Source of the DNA: an uncultured Roseateles sp.
GTDB taxonomy: Bacteria; Pseudomonadota; Gammaproteobacteria; Burkholderiales; Burkholderiaceae
Assembly (NCBI GenBank): GCA_946886855.1
Contig: CAMPJJ010000017.1
Location: forward strand, 7,453 to 71,452
Reading direction: 5' to 3'
DNA length: 64,000 bases
In this document: piece by piece, positions 17,751 to 26,475 of the stretch
Layout of the letters: every line of letters begins with the position of its first letter
Numbering within the stretch: position 1 is the stretch's first letter
Made by a program: the position numbers and the translations under genes
Notes under the pieces: generated by a model
Databases searched by the model: none
What the model saw: only the letters and a program-made list of their open reading frames with translations
Told to the model about the DNA's origin: nothing

Positions 17751-19292
17751 ATGAATCAAGACGCCACTCCGCGCGCCCCGGTGCGCCGCGTCGTCATCGC
17801 CGGCGGCGGCACCGCCGGCTGGATGGTGGCGGCCTGCCTGTCCAAGACGCTGGGCAAGGGCCTCGACATCCGCCTCGTCGAATCCGACGAGATCGGCACG
17901 GTGGGCGTCGGCGAGGCCACCATCCCGACGCTGCTGACCTTCAACCACCTGCTCGGCATCCCGGAGCAGGAGTTCATGGCCGCGACGCAGGCCACCTTCA
18001 AGCTCGGCATCCGGTTCGAAGGCTGGCGCGATGTCGGCGAGGACTACATCCACTCGTTCGGCACGACCGGCACCGACCACTGGACGGCGGGCTTCCAGCA
18101 CTTCTGGCGCAAGGGCCGGGAGCGCGGCATCGCAACCGACTACGGCGACTACTGCCTGGAACTGCGCGCGGCGCAGGAGCACCGGTTCGCGCACCTGCCG
18201 CGGGCGGGGATGAACTACGCGTTCCACATCGACGCGACCCTGTACGGCCGCTACCTGCGCCGCTTCAGCGAGGGCCACGGCGTGGTGCGTGTCGAAGGGA
18301 AGATCGCCGAGGTGATGCGGCACGGCGAGGACGGCAAGGACGGCAAGGACGGGGATCTGCGCGCGCTGAAGCTGCAGGACGGGACGGAGATCGAGGGCGA
18401 TCTCTTCATCGACTGCACGGGGATGCGCTCGCTGCTGCTGGGCCAGACGCTGGGCGTGGGCTACCAGGACTGGTCTGAATGGCTGCCGTGCGACAGCGCG
18501 ATCGCCGTCCAGACGGCCTCCGTGCGCGAGGCGGCGCCCTACACGCGCTCGATCGCGCATCCGTGGGGCTGGCAGTGGCAGATCCCGCTGCAGCACCGCG
18601 TCGGCAACGGCGTGGTCTTCAGCAGCCGCTACACCGACGACGACACGGCCAAGGCGGCGCTGCTGGGCAACATCGAGGGCCAGGTGTTGACGGAGCCCCG
18701 CGTGATCCGTTTCAAGCCCGGACAGCGCGACGTCGTGTGGAAGCGCAACGTGGTCGGCATCGGTCTGGCGAGCGGCTTCCTCGAGCCGCTGGAGTCGACC
18801 AGCATCCACCTGATCCAGCGCAGCGCGATCCGGCTGATGCAGATGTTCCCCAAGGACGGCATCCGGCAGTCCGACGTGGACGAATACAACGCGCAGATGG
18901 CGCACGAGCTGGAGCACATCCGCGACTTCATCGTGCTGCACTATCACGTCACGAATCGCGTCGACTCGCCGATGTGGCGCGACATGCGGGCCATGAGCGT
19001 GCCGCCGTCGCTGCAGCATCGGCTGGCTCTCTTCCGCGAGACGGGACGCGTGTTCCGCGTGCCCAACGAGCTGTTCACCGAGAACTCCTGGATCCAGGTG
19101 ATGCTGGGACAGGGGCTGATGCCGGAGCAGCACCACCCGATCGCGGACCTGATGGACGATCGTGAGCTGGGCGGATTCCTCGGCGAGATGCGCGAGCGGA
19201 TCGAGCAGACCGTGCGGCAGCTGCCGGGCCATCAGCAGTATGTGGCGAGGTATGCGCCGGCGGCGGTCGGGAAGGCGCCGGTGCCGGCCTGA
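17751..19292 (+). CDS. Flavin-dependent tryptophan-halogenase-like protein
   Basis: FAD protein of 513 residues in the tryptophan halogenase family. The dinucleotide fold is at residues 18-23 (GGGTAG), the family motif GVGEATIP at about 52-59, and the WxWxIP motif is intact (Trp274, Trp276, Pro279). The segment after GEATIP (residues 60-83), where characterised halogenases carry the catalytic lysine, contains no lysine until FKLG. It may therefore not be a classical halogenase. A short KDGKDGD insert lies near residue 200. It follows the SapC and cupin genes with a ten-base gap and shares their job, whatever that is. Confidence 0.82.
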   Translation: MNQDATPRAPVRRVVIAGGGTAGWMVAACLSKTLGKGLDIRLVESDEIGTVGVGEATIPTLLTFNHLLGIPEQEFMAATQATFKLGIRFEGWRDVGEDYIHSFGTTGTDHWTAGFQHFWRKGRERGIATDYGDYCLELRAAQEHRFAHLPRAGMNYAFHIDATLYGRYLRRFSEGHGVVRVEGKIAEVMRHGEDGKDGKDGDLRALKLQDGTEIEGDLFIDCTGMRSLLLGQTLGVGYQDWSEWLPCDSAIAVQTASVREAAPYTRSIAHPWGWQWQIPLQHRVGNGVVFSSRYTDDDTAKAALLGNIEGQVLTEPRVIRFKPGQRDVVWKRNVVGIGLASGFLEPLESTSIHLIQRSAIRLMQMFPKDGIRQSDVDEYNAQMAHELEHIRDFIVLHYHVTNRVDSPMWRDMRAMSVPPSLQHRLALFRETGRVFRVPNELFTENSWIQVMLGQGLMPEQHHPIADLMDDRELGGFLGEMRERIEQTVRQLPGHQQYVARYAPAAVGKAPVPA

Positions 19293-19401
19293 CCGGTGCT
19301 GGAGGTTGCGCAGGTTCGATGGCGGCGGGTGAAGGCGCCCGAAGGTCCCGACGTGTCGTCATCCGGGCGGACGCCTTATGCTTCACCGCACCGGAGGAAC
19401 C

Positions 19402-19692
19402 ATGCCCGCCCACAACGATCCGACATCCGATGATTTCGTCTGCGTCGCGACGCTGGACTCACCGACCGAAGCCCACCTGCTGAAGGGCGTGCTGGAAGCC
19501 GTCCACCTCACGCCGCATCTCGCGGACGAGCACATGGTCCGGAACTATTCGCTGTTGTCGCCGGCGCTCGGCGGTGTGCGCGTGCTGGTGCCGGCATCGG
19601 AAGCTGCCGCGGCCCACAGGACCATCGCGGAATTCGAGGCCGGGGCCTATCGGCTCGAGGACGACGACGGGCGGGAGCAGCCCGCGCGCTGA
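19402..19692 (+). CDS. DUF2007 domain protein
   Basis: Small cytoplasmic protein of 96 residues. The sequence FVCVATLDSPTEAHLLKGVL, then LADEHMVRNYSLLSPALGGV and RVLVPASEAAAAHRTI matches the DUF2007 (putative signal-transducing) family. The ATG at 19402 has GGAGG seven bases upstream; an ATG at 19378 lacks this. Role unknown. It stands alone between the halogenase-like gene and a membrane-anchored protein. Confidence 0.75.
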   Translation: MPAHNDPTSDDFVCVATLDSPTEAHLLKGVLEAVHLTPHLADEHMVRNYSLLSPALGGVRVLVPASEAAAAHRTIAEFEAGAYRLEDDDGREQPAR

Positions 19693-19756
19693 GCTGAACG
19701 CCGGCGACTCCGCTTGGCGCACCGATTGCCGGCTAGGCCAGTTCCGGAGACCTTCC

Positions 19757-20467
19757 ATGCGTGGCGCCCTCGACTTCACTTCCTGGCAGACGATGCTCTC
19801 GACGCTGATCGGGCTCGTCATCGTGTCGCTCATCGCCGTCGGCGTGCGGCTGCTCGTGATGCAGTCGGTGCAGCAGCGGCGCGAGCGCGCGAACCGGCAG
19901 ATCAATGAACGGCTCAAGACGTTGATCGCGGCGTACAAGACGCTGGGGGGCTCGTTCACCGGCACGCTCGCCGTGGACCCGCGCCATCTGCGCGACCTGC
20001 GCCAGCTCGCCGAGCCCGGCACGATGGCGATCGGCGCCTCCGACCGCGCGCGCCGCATGCGCGATGCGGTCGAGGCCGCACTGTCCGACATCATCCTGCT
20101 CGGCACCGACGAACAGGTGCGCCTCGCCGCGCAGGCGGCCCAGGACATGGTGACCGGCAAGCCGGTGGAAACGGCGGCGCTCGTTGCCTCCCTGCGCGAT
20201 TTCATCCGCGAGGTGCTGGAGCTCGATCCGATCCCGGCGTCCGTCGTGATTCCGAAGCAGGGGCCGCTGAGGCCCGCAGGCAGCGGCGGCGGCAAGGGCG
20301 GTGGGGCCGCTGGGCGCGAAGGCGGATCACGCGGCGGCGGCGGTGGCGGCGGTGGTGGCGGCGCTGCGGGTGCCGGTGGACTCGGTGCCGGACTGGGGCT
20401 GGGTGCCGCGGGCAGCCACGTCGCTGACGCCTCCAAAGATCCCATGGATGACGAACCTTCCAAGTAG
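19757..20467 (+). CDS. Membrane-anchored protein with Gly-rich tail
   Basis: Protein of 236 residues, not assigned to a named family. One membrane helix near the N terminus (TLIGLVIVSLIAVGVRLLVM) is followed by a charged stretch (QQRRERANRQINERLKTL), then an alpha-helical cytoplasmic domain (about residues 50-165). The C terminus has a low-complexity Gly/Ala run encoded by GGC repeats (about 175-215) and ends DPMDDEPSK. The ATG at 19757 is chosen because the residues before it in the open frame are not protein-like. Function unknown. Confidence 0.6.
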   Translation: MRGALDFTSWQTMLSTLIGLVIVSLIAVGVRLLVMQSVQQRRERANRQINERLKTLIAAYKTLGGSFTGTLAVDPRHLRDLRQLAEPGTMAIGASDRARRMRDAVEAALSDIILLGTDEQVRLAAQAAQDMVTGKPVETAALVASLRDFIREVLELDPIPASVVIPKQGPLRPAGSGGGKGGGAAGREGGSRGGGGGGGGGGAAGAGGLGAGLGLGAAGSHVADASKDPMDDEPSK

Positions 20468-20485
20468 GTCGTCCAACGTCGACGG

Positions 20486-21277
20486 CTAGCGGCGCTCCCA
20501 GTGGTACGGCGTCGTCGTCGACACCTTCACCAGCCCCGAGGCTTCCAGGATGGGCCTGGAGAAGTCCGTCGAGTCGCTGTGGATCAGCGTCTTCCCCAGC
20601 GTCAGCGCCTCGCGCGCACGCGCTGCGGTGAGCGCGCGATAGATGCCTCGTCCGCGCCACGCCGGACGCGTGGCGCCGCCCCAGATGCCCGCGAAGCTCG
20701 TGCCAGCGACGGGCTCCAGCCGCCCGGCGGTGACCACTTCGCCGTCGCACTCCGCGATCCACAGGGACATGCCGTCGTCGCGTGCGAGACGCTCCAGCAG
20801 GGACAGCCCCATGGGCGCCGGATCGAAGTCACCGAAGACCTCGGCCTGCATCGCGCACATGCGCGCCACCTCATGCGGCTCCCGGATGGTGCGCATCGTC
20901 ACGCCCTCGGGCAACGGCACGTCGTCGACCAGCAGCCGCGCTTCGCCGATCATGATCGACTCCGGCGGATCCGGCTCGAACCCATGCTCGACGAGCGCCT
21001 GATGCAGCCCCGGTGCCAGGTCATGCCAGCGCGACTTCCATTCGAGGTGCGTGATGGCGGGATCGGCCTGGAAATGACGACGCGCTTCTGCAACGAGTCT
21101 GCGAACCTCCGCCGCGTCGGCACCGCCAAGATCGCGGTAAGTCACGAAGCCGCGACCCCGCGCGAAGGTCACCAGCCGCAGCGGACCCAGCAGCGTGACG
21201 GCAATGGCGCTCGGTGTCTCCGCGTCCGAGCGGAGTTGGTCGTCGTAGGCGGCAAGCAGAGCGGCTGTGTCCTTCAT
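20486..21277 (-). CDS. GNAT family N-acetyltransferase
   Basis: Protein of about 263 residues. The C-terminal half has the acetyl-CoA binding motif of the GNAT fold (PAWRGRGIYRALTAARA) preceded by MSLWIAECDGEVVTAGRLEP. The N-terminal half looks like a degenerate second GNAT domain. The ATG at 21277 (MKDTAALLAAY) is favoured; upstream ATGs would run into the divergent tetR promoter. Substrate unknown. It is divergent from the tetR gene and may share its control region. Confidence 0.75.
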   Translation of the reverse strand: MKDTAALLAAYDDQLRSDAETPSAIAVTLLGPLRLVTFARGRGFVTYRDLGGADAAEVRRLVAEARRHFQADPAITHLEWKSRWHDLAPGLHQALVEHGFEPDPPESIMIGEARLLVDDVPLPEGVTMRTIREPHEVARMCAMQAEVFGDFDPAPMGLSLLERLARDDGMSLWIAECDGEVVTAGRLEPVAGTSFAGIWGGATRPAWRGRGIYRALTAARAREALTLGKTLIHSDSTDFSRPILEASGLVKVSTTTPYHWERR

Positions 21278-21317
21278 GCCGCTGCATGGTAGTGGACATG
21301 CAGCCAAACCCATCAAC

Positions 21318-21352
21318 TTGACCGTTTTGACCATTTCGGTACACTTGGTCAA
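21318..21352 (+). promoter_or_regulatory. tetR promoter and candidate TetR operator (leaderless)
   Basis: TTGACC at 21318-21323 and TACACT at 21340-21345 form a -35/-10 pair with a 16-base spacer. A start seven bases beyond the -10 would fall at the tetR ATG (21353), and there is no Shine-Dalgarno, so the mRNA is probably leaderless. A second TTGACC (21327-21332) and GGTCAA (21347-21352) form an inverted repeat across the promoter, a good place for autorepression. Confidence 0.6.
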
Positions 21353-21943
21353 ATGACATCAAGCAACGATGGGCAGACCGCCTCGGCCAATGCGCGACGG
21401 GACACCATCCTGGACGCGGCGATCCGGGAGTTCGGACAGCGCGGTTACCGCAAGACCTCCATCGAAGATCTCGCTTCGGCGGCCCAGATCTCGAAGCAGG
21501 GGCTCTACCTGCACTTCGCCGGAAAGAACGAGGTCTTCGTCGCCGCGATGCAGAAGTACCTCAGGGACGGTCTGGCGCTCGTCGACGAGGCGCTCAGCCG
21601 CACCGACCAGCCGCTCTCCAGACGACTCGCCGCCGCCATGGAGGCCTGGTTCGGTCGTCATCTCGCCACCTTCACGCCGACCTCGTTCGACGTGATCGAG
21701 GCCGGCGATCAGCTCTCCTCGAAAGACGTCGAGCACGTGAAGGTCGCCTTCCAGCAGCGCATCGCCAAGGCCTTGGCATCGGCGCCGGCGTTCATGAACG
21801 TCCCGTCGAACCGGTCGCCGCAGGACGTCGCGCAAGTGCTCTTCCTGTGCGGCCTCACCTGGAAGGACGGCCGGCCGACCGCCCAGGAATTCTCAAAACG
21901 CGTCCGGCTGTGCGTCCGCGTCTGCTGCCATCTGGAGGAATGA
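21353..21943 (+). CDS. TetR/AcrR family regulator
   Basis: Repressor of 196 residues. The N-terminal DNA-binding domain is typical (DTILDAAIREFGQRGYRKTS, then IEDLASAAQISKQGLYLHFA and KNEVFVAAM); the C-terminal ligand domain is family-specific. It lies three bases upstream of a reductase gene on the same strand and likely controls itself and that gene through the inverted repeat in its promoter. The inducer is unknown. Confidence 0.88.
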   Translation: MTSSNDGQTASANARRDTILDAAIREFGQRGYRKTSIEDLASAAQISKQGLYLHFAGKNEVFVAAMQKYLRDGLALVDEALSRTDQPLSRRLAAAMEAWFGRHLATFTPTSFDVIEAGDQLSSKDVEHVKVAFQQRIAKALASAPAFMNVPSNRSPQDVAQVLFLCGLTWKDGRPTAQEFSKRVRLCVRVCCHLEE

Positions 21944-21946
21944 TCC

Positions 21947-22975
21947 ATGAGCAAGGTCCTCGTCACCGGCGGATCCGGTTTTCTCGGCGGTCACTGCATC
22001 GTCCAACTCCTGCAGGCCGGCCATGAGGTCCGCACCACCGTGCGCTCGGCGAGCCGCTCGTCCGTCGTGCGGGACATGGTCCGCGAGGGCGGCGCCGATC
22101 CGGACGCCCGTCTCGACATCGTGATCGCGGACCTCGGTGCGGATGCCGGGTGGGCCGAAGCCGTCGCCGGCTGCGACTACGTGCTGCACACGGCGTCGCC
22201 GTTTCCTCCGGGCGCGCCCCAGCACGAGGACGAGCTGATCGTCCCCGCGCGCGAGGGCACGCTCCGGGTGCTGCGCGCCGCGCGGACGGCGGGTGTGGCG
22301 CGGGTGGTGCTGACGTCCTCCTTCGCCGCGATCGGGTACGGGCACGCCCGTCTGGAACAGCCGCTCGATGAGTCCCACTGGAGCCGGCTGGAAGCCGATA
22401 CCACCGCCTATGTGAAGTCGAAGACGCTGGCCGAGCGCGCCGCCTGGGACTTCGTCGCCGCAGCGGGTCGAGGACTGGAGCTCGTCGTGATCAATCCAGT
22501 CGGCATCTTCGGCCCGGTGCTCGGCGCCGACTACTCGTCATCGATCGGCTTGATCAAGCGCATGCTGGACGGCCAGATCAGCGCCTGTCCGCAACTGCAC
22601 TTCGGCGTGGTGGACGTGCGGGACGTCGCCGATCTGCATCTTCGCGCGATGACGCATCCGCAGGCCGCGGGCCAACGTTTCCTCGCTGCCGCCGGCGACT
22701 GCGTATCGATGCTCGATGTCGCGCGCATGCTGCGCGCCGGTCTGGGCGAGGCGGCGCGCCTCGCGCCCACGCGGCAGCTGCCGAACTGGCTGGTCCGCCT
22801 CACCGCCCGCTTCAAGCCCGGGCTGCGCCAGCTGCTGCCCGAGCTCGGCAAGGTGAAGCACCTCTCCAACCTCAAGGCGCGACGCGTGCTCGACTGGCAA
22901 CCGCGCGGCGACGCCGAAGCGATCGTCGCAACAGGAGCGAGCCTGGCCCGCCGGGGTCTGCTGGGCACCCGCTGA
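21947..22975 (+). CDS. NAD(P)-dependent epimerase/dihydroflavonol-reductase-like protein
   Basis: Extended short-chain dehydrogenase of 342 residues. The nucleotide-binding motif is at the very start (VLVTGGSGFLGGHCI) and the catalytic Tyr-x3-Lys is in YVKSKTLAERAAW, with TSSFAAIGYG before it. It resembles dihydroflavonol-4-reductase/aldehyde-reductase-like enzymes, which reduce aldehydes or ketones. A good RBS (GGAGGA) overlaps the end of tetR, so the two genes form an operon. The substrate is not evident. Confidence 0.85.
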   Translation: MSKVLVTGGSGFLGGHCIVQLLQAGHEVRTTVRSASRSSVVRDMVREGGADPDARLDIVIADLGADAGWAEAVAGCDYVLHTASPFPPGAPQHEDELIVPAREGTLRVLRAARTAGVARVVLTSSFAAIGYGHARLEQPLDESHWSRLEADTTAYVKSKTLAERAAWDFVAAAGRGLELVVINPVGIFGPVLGADYSSSIGLIKRMLDGQISACPQLHFGVVDVRDVADLHLRAMTHPQAAGQRFLAAAGDCVSMLDVARMLRAGLGEAARLAPTRQLPNWLVRLTARFKPGLRQLLPELGKVKHLSNLKARRVLDWQPRGDAEAIVATGASLARRGLLGTR

Positions 22976-23092
22976 ACGCTCGCTGATCGCCCGGATGGGC
23001 GCGCCGACCCCGGGCGCTACGTCATCCCTTCACGCTGCTGACTTCCTCCGCGAAAAAAATCACGCGCTTCACGACCTCCCAGGTGAAGCTTC

Positions 23093-25714
23093 ATGAGCAC
23101 GACATCCCGCCGGTCCTTCCTGACGGCCGCGGTCGCCGGCATGGCGAGCAGCCATGCCTTCGCGCAGACCCTCCGCCAGGCGCTCGCCACCCCCGCCAAC
23201 AACGCCACCGGCACGCTCGCCGACGTCGAGCACGTGGTCATCCTGATGCAGGAGAACCGCTCCTTCGACCACTACTTCGGCACGCTCGCCGGCGTGCGCG
23301 GCTACAGCGACCCGCGCCCCATCGCGCTGCCCTCCGGCCAGCCCGTGTGGATGCAGCCCGGCACGGCCCTCGGCGCCCAGGTCCTGCCCTACCACTTCGA
23401 CATCCGCAACACCAACGCGCTGCGCGTCGGCCTGGACCACAGCTGGAAGGGCACCGAGGCCACCTGGAAGGACTGGAACGTCTGGGTGCCCAAGAAGTCG
23501 CCCCGCACCATGGGCTACTTCGACCGCAGCGACCTGCCGTTCTATTACGCCCTCGCCGACGCGTTCACCGTCTGCGACGCGTACCACTGCTCGATCTTCG
23601 GACCGACCGACCCCAACCGCTTCTACGCCCTCACCGGCCACAGCAACGCGGTGGTGACCGGCATCTCGGACTCCAAGCTCTACAACGTCACCAACGGCAC
23701 CTACAACGGCGACATCGCCAACGACAACCCCGCCGCCAAGGGCAACGAGTGGCTGACCTATGCCGAGACGCTCGAGTCCGCCGGCGTCAGCTGGAAGGTC
23801 TACCAGGAGTGGGACAACTACGGCGACAACTACCTGCAGTACTTCAAGAACTTCCGCACCGACGCCAACGGTCAGAAGCTCAGCAGCGCCTCGCCGCTGT
23901 ACCGCAAGGGCCGCGCGCTGGCCGCGGGCTCGACCCAGGCCAACGCGCCGGGCACGACCGGCCAGTGGCTGATCGACCAGTTCGCCGCCGACGTCCGCAG
24001 CGGCAACCTGCCGCGCGTGTCCTACATCTGCGCGCCGACCGAGTATTGCGAGCATCCCGACGACACGCCCAACGCCGGTGAGAACTTCACCGCGCGCCTG
24101 CTGCAGGCGCTGGTGCAGACGCCCGAGGTCTGGTCCAAGACCGCGCTGATCCTGACCTACGACGAGAACGACGGCTTCTTCGACCACATGCCGTCGGTGA
24201 TGGCGCCGCTGAACACGGACCGCGGCCGCACGACGATGGCCAACGCCACGCAGGGCGAGATCGCCAACGGCCAGCCGATCGGCCTCGGCCCGCGCGTGCC
24301 GACGATGGTGATCTCGCCGTGGAGCAAGGGCGGCCGCGTCTGCTCGCAGCTGTTCGACCACACCTCGCTGATCCGCTTCACCGAGGAATGGCTGGTCGCC
24401 CTCGGCCACCCGCGCAACGCGGTGCAATGCAACGGCATCTCGCCCTGGCGCCGCGCGGTCTGCGGCGACATGACCAGCGCCTTCGACTTCAAGTCCGGCG
24501 GCCCCGGGTTCCCCTCCTCCGTGCCGGCGAACGCCGTCTACTTCAAGGGCTGGGGCACGAAGGACGCGCTGCCGCCGACCAACCAGAGCCTGCCGCGCCA
24601 GGAGAAGGCCACCAGCGGCATCCCGCGCCGCGCGGCGCCGCTGTCCTACCGCTCGACCGTCGAGGGCATCGCCGCGACGAACGCGAAACAGTTCGCGCTG
24701 AGCTTCGCCAACGAAGGCAGCGTCACGGCCGCGTTCATCGTCTACTCGACGCTGCGCACCGACGGCCCGTGGCACTACACCGTCGAACCGGGCAAGCGCA
24801 TCGACCAGGAAGTCTGGAACTGGAACAGCGCGCCGCTGCAGCTCGCCGTGCACGGCGACAACGGCTTCCTGCGCGAGTTCCGCATGAACTTCGACGGCAT
24901 CGGCCGCCTGGCCGCGACCAGCCTGAAGGAGCAGCCCGCGAGCGCGAGCATCACGCTGACACTGCGCAACGCCAGCACGCAGACGATGCGCTTCCGCGTG
25001 GTCGACAACGCCTATGGCGACAAGACCGTCGTCACGGTGGACGTGCCGGCGGGCTCCAGTCGTGACCACGTCCGCGCCGTCACGTCGAGCTACGGCTGGT
25101 ACGACCTGCTCGTCACCGTCGACGGCGACAACGCCTTCCAGCGCCGCCTGGCGGGCCACGTCGAAGGCGCTGGCCTGGACTTCACCGATCCGGTGCTCAA
25201 CGGCCTCGCGCAGGTCGCCTGGAACGCGCCGCCGGTGCTGCCGCCCAGCACGCCGACGGCCACGTTCAAGGCCGACGTCGACCGCGTGCGCATCGGCGGC
25301 GGCGTGTCGCTGACCTGGACCGGCCTGCCCGCGAGCACGACGAACTGGATCGGCCTGTACCGCGTCGGCATGACGCCCGGCGGCCCCGGCTCGCTGAAGT
25401 GGAACTATGTGGCGAGCCCGTCGGGATCGCAGGTGTTCCCGCTCGCCGGCCAGCCGGAGGGCGACTACTTCCTCGGCCTGTTCCTCAACGACGGCTACGG
25501 CGAAGCCGCGCCGCGCCTGTCGGTCCGCATCCGCAAGAACGGCGACGTGAACGCCGACGGCGCCGTCACCGCCGCCGACCGCGACACGCTGCGCAACGCC
25601 ATCGGCAGCTGCGCCGGCGACGCGCGCTTCGAGCCGCTGGCCGACATGGACGGCGACAAGTGCATCACGCAAGCGGATTACCGCGTCTGGTACCAGCTCT
25701 TCAGCACCCTGTGA
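23093..25714 (+). CDS. Phosphocholine-type phospholipase C, Tat-exported, with C-terminal dockerin-like domain
   Basis: Secreted phospholipase C of 873 residues that should cleave phosphatidylcholine-type lipids. A twin-arginine signal peptide (TTSRRSFLTAAVAG) is followed by the phosphoesterase domain: ENRSFDHYFG at residues 54-63 and DENDGFFDHMPS near 357. Two C-terminal beta domains typical of this family follow. The family is usually about 700 residues; here about 150 extra residues follow. They comprise a beta-sandwich-like segment and, from about residue 817, a pair of EF-hand-like calcium loops (DVNADGAVTAAD and DMDGDKCITQAD) spaced as in type I dockerins. The stop is eight bases before a cohesin-like PEP-CTERM gene. 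Confidence 0.88.
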   Translation: MSTTSRRSFLTAAVAGMASSHAFAQTLRQALATPANNATGTLADVEHVVILMQENRSFDHYFGTLAGVRGYSDPRPIALPSGQPVWMQPGTALGAQVLPYHFDIRNTNALRVGLDHSWKGTEATWKDWNVWVPKKSPRTMGYFDRSDLPFYYALADAFTVCDAYHCSIFGPTDPNRFYALTGHSNAVVTGISDSKLYNVTNGTYNGDIANDNPAAKGNEWLTYAETLESAGVSWKVYQEWDNYGDNYLQYFKNFRTDANGQKLSSASPLYRKGRALAAGSTQANAPGTTGQWLIDQFAADVRSGNLPRVSYICAPTEYCEHPDDTPNAGENFTARLLQALVQTPEVWSKTALILTYDENDGFFDHMPSVMAPLNTDRGRTTMANATQGEIANGQPIGLGPRVPTMVISPWSKGGRVCSQLFDHTSLIRFTEEWLVALGHPRNAVQCNGISPWRRAVCGDMTSAFDFKSGGPGFPSSVPANAVYFKGWGTKDALPPTNQSLPRQEKATSGIPRRAAPLSYRSTVEGIAATNAKQFALSFANEGSVTAAFIVYSTLRTDGPWHYTVEPGKRIDQEVWNWNSAPLQLAVHGDNGFLREFRMNFDGIGRLAATSLKEQPASASITLTLRNASTQTMRFRVVDNAYGDKTVVTVDVPAGSSRDHVRAVTSSYGWYDLLVTVDGDNAFQRRLAGHVEGAGLDFTDPVLNGLAQVAWNAPPVLPPSTPTATFKADVDRVRIGGGVSLTWTGLPASTTNWIGLYRVGMTPGGPGSLKWNYVASPSGSQVFPLAGQPEGDYFLGLFLNDGYGEAAPRLSVRIRKNGDVNADGAVTAADRDTLRNAIGSCAGDARFEPLADMDGDKCITQADYRVWYQLFSTL

Positions 25715-25722
25715 GAACCCTC

Positions 25723-26307
25723 ATGACCCTCATGCTCCGCAACCCCCTGCTCGCCGCCGCTGCACTGGCGATCGCTTCGCTGCTCGTACCGGCCGCCCAT
25801 GCCGCCACCGTCTCGCTCACGGCGGCCGGTCCTGCCAAGGTCGGCGAAGGCGTGGACCTGCTCATCAGTCTGGTGGATCCGTTCGGCGGCCTGCCCTCCG
25901 ATGAAGAGCTGCTGTCCTTCGGCTTCCGCCTCAGCTACGACACGACCAAGCTCTCCTTCGGCAGCTTCACCGCCGCGGCCGGCTGGGATGACGACAGCCC
26001 GTGGCTGGGCGCCGGCACCTTCGGCGGATCGAGCTTCCCCGGCGTCGCCAACGGCGGCCAGACCTCGCTGCTGCTCGGCACGCTGCACTTCGGCGCGCTG
26101 CAGGGCGGCCTCGCGCAGATCGGCCTGATCACCGATGCCGGCAACCTCAACCACGGCCTCAGCTACCTGTGGAGCGACGTCCAGCCGCTCAACGCGTCGC
26201 TGAACCTGGCGGTGTCCGCGGTGCCGGAGCCAAGCTCCGCGCTGCTGGCGGCGCTGGGCCTGGGCGCACTCGGCGTCACGGCGCGTCGCCGCAAGCCGTC
26301 GCACTGA
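25723..26307 (+). CDS. PEP-CTERM protein with cohesin-like domain
   Basis: Secreted protein of 194 residues. It has a signal peptide (LLAAAALAIASLLVPAAHA), a beta-rich domain of about 140 residues and a C-terminal sorting signal (VPEPSSALLAALGLGALGV followed by RRRK). Such tails are processed by exosortases; none is encoded in this window. The middle domain follows a cohesin-like pattern: an early ATVSLTAAGPAKVGEGVDL strand pair, SFGFRLSYDTTKLSF, and later LLLGTLHFGAL. Fold assignment is by pattern, not alignment. Because the preceding gene encodes a phospholipase ending in a dockerin-like module, this protein may hold that enzyme at the cell surface. Confidence 0.7.
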   Translation: MTLMLRNPLLAAAALAIASLLVPAAHAATVSLTAAGPAKVGEGVDLLISLVDPFGGLPSDEELLSFGFRLSYDTTKLSFGSFTAAAGWDDDSPWLGAGTFGGSSFPGVANGGQTSLLLGTLHFGALQGGLAQIGLITDAGNLNHGLSYLWSDVQPLNASLNLAVSAVPEPSSALLAALGLGALGVTARRRKPSH

Positions 26308-26316
26308 CGAAGGAGA

Positions 26317-26338
26317 GGCGCCCGCGAACGCGGGCGCC
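26317..26338 (+). terminator. Strong GC hairpin after PEP-CTERM gene
   Basis: Perfect ten-base arms (GGCGCCCGCG / CGCGGGCGCC) with an AA centre start nine bases after the stop, followed by a weak T content (TTGATG). Three near-repeats of GCGCCTTGA follow it. Confidence 0.6.
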
Positions 26339-26475
26339 TTGATGCGCCTTGATGGCGCCTTGAGGCCGCTCTCCAGCGCGTAGGACGACATCCCTGCGAC
26401 AACCCTCCGCCGTCCGACGGCGCACGTCGACCGCGTCCCCAATACTGGCCCCCACCGCCACCCCAGGGGCCGCCG

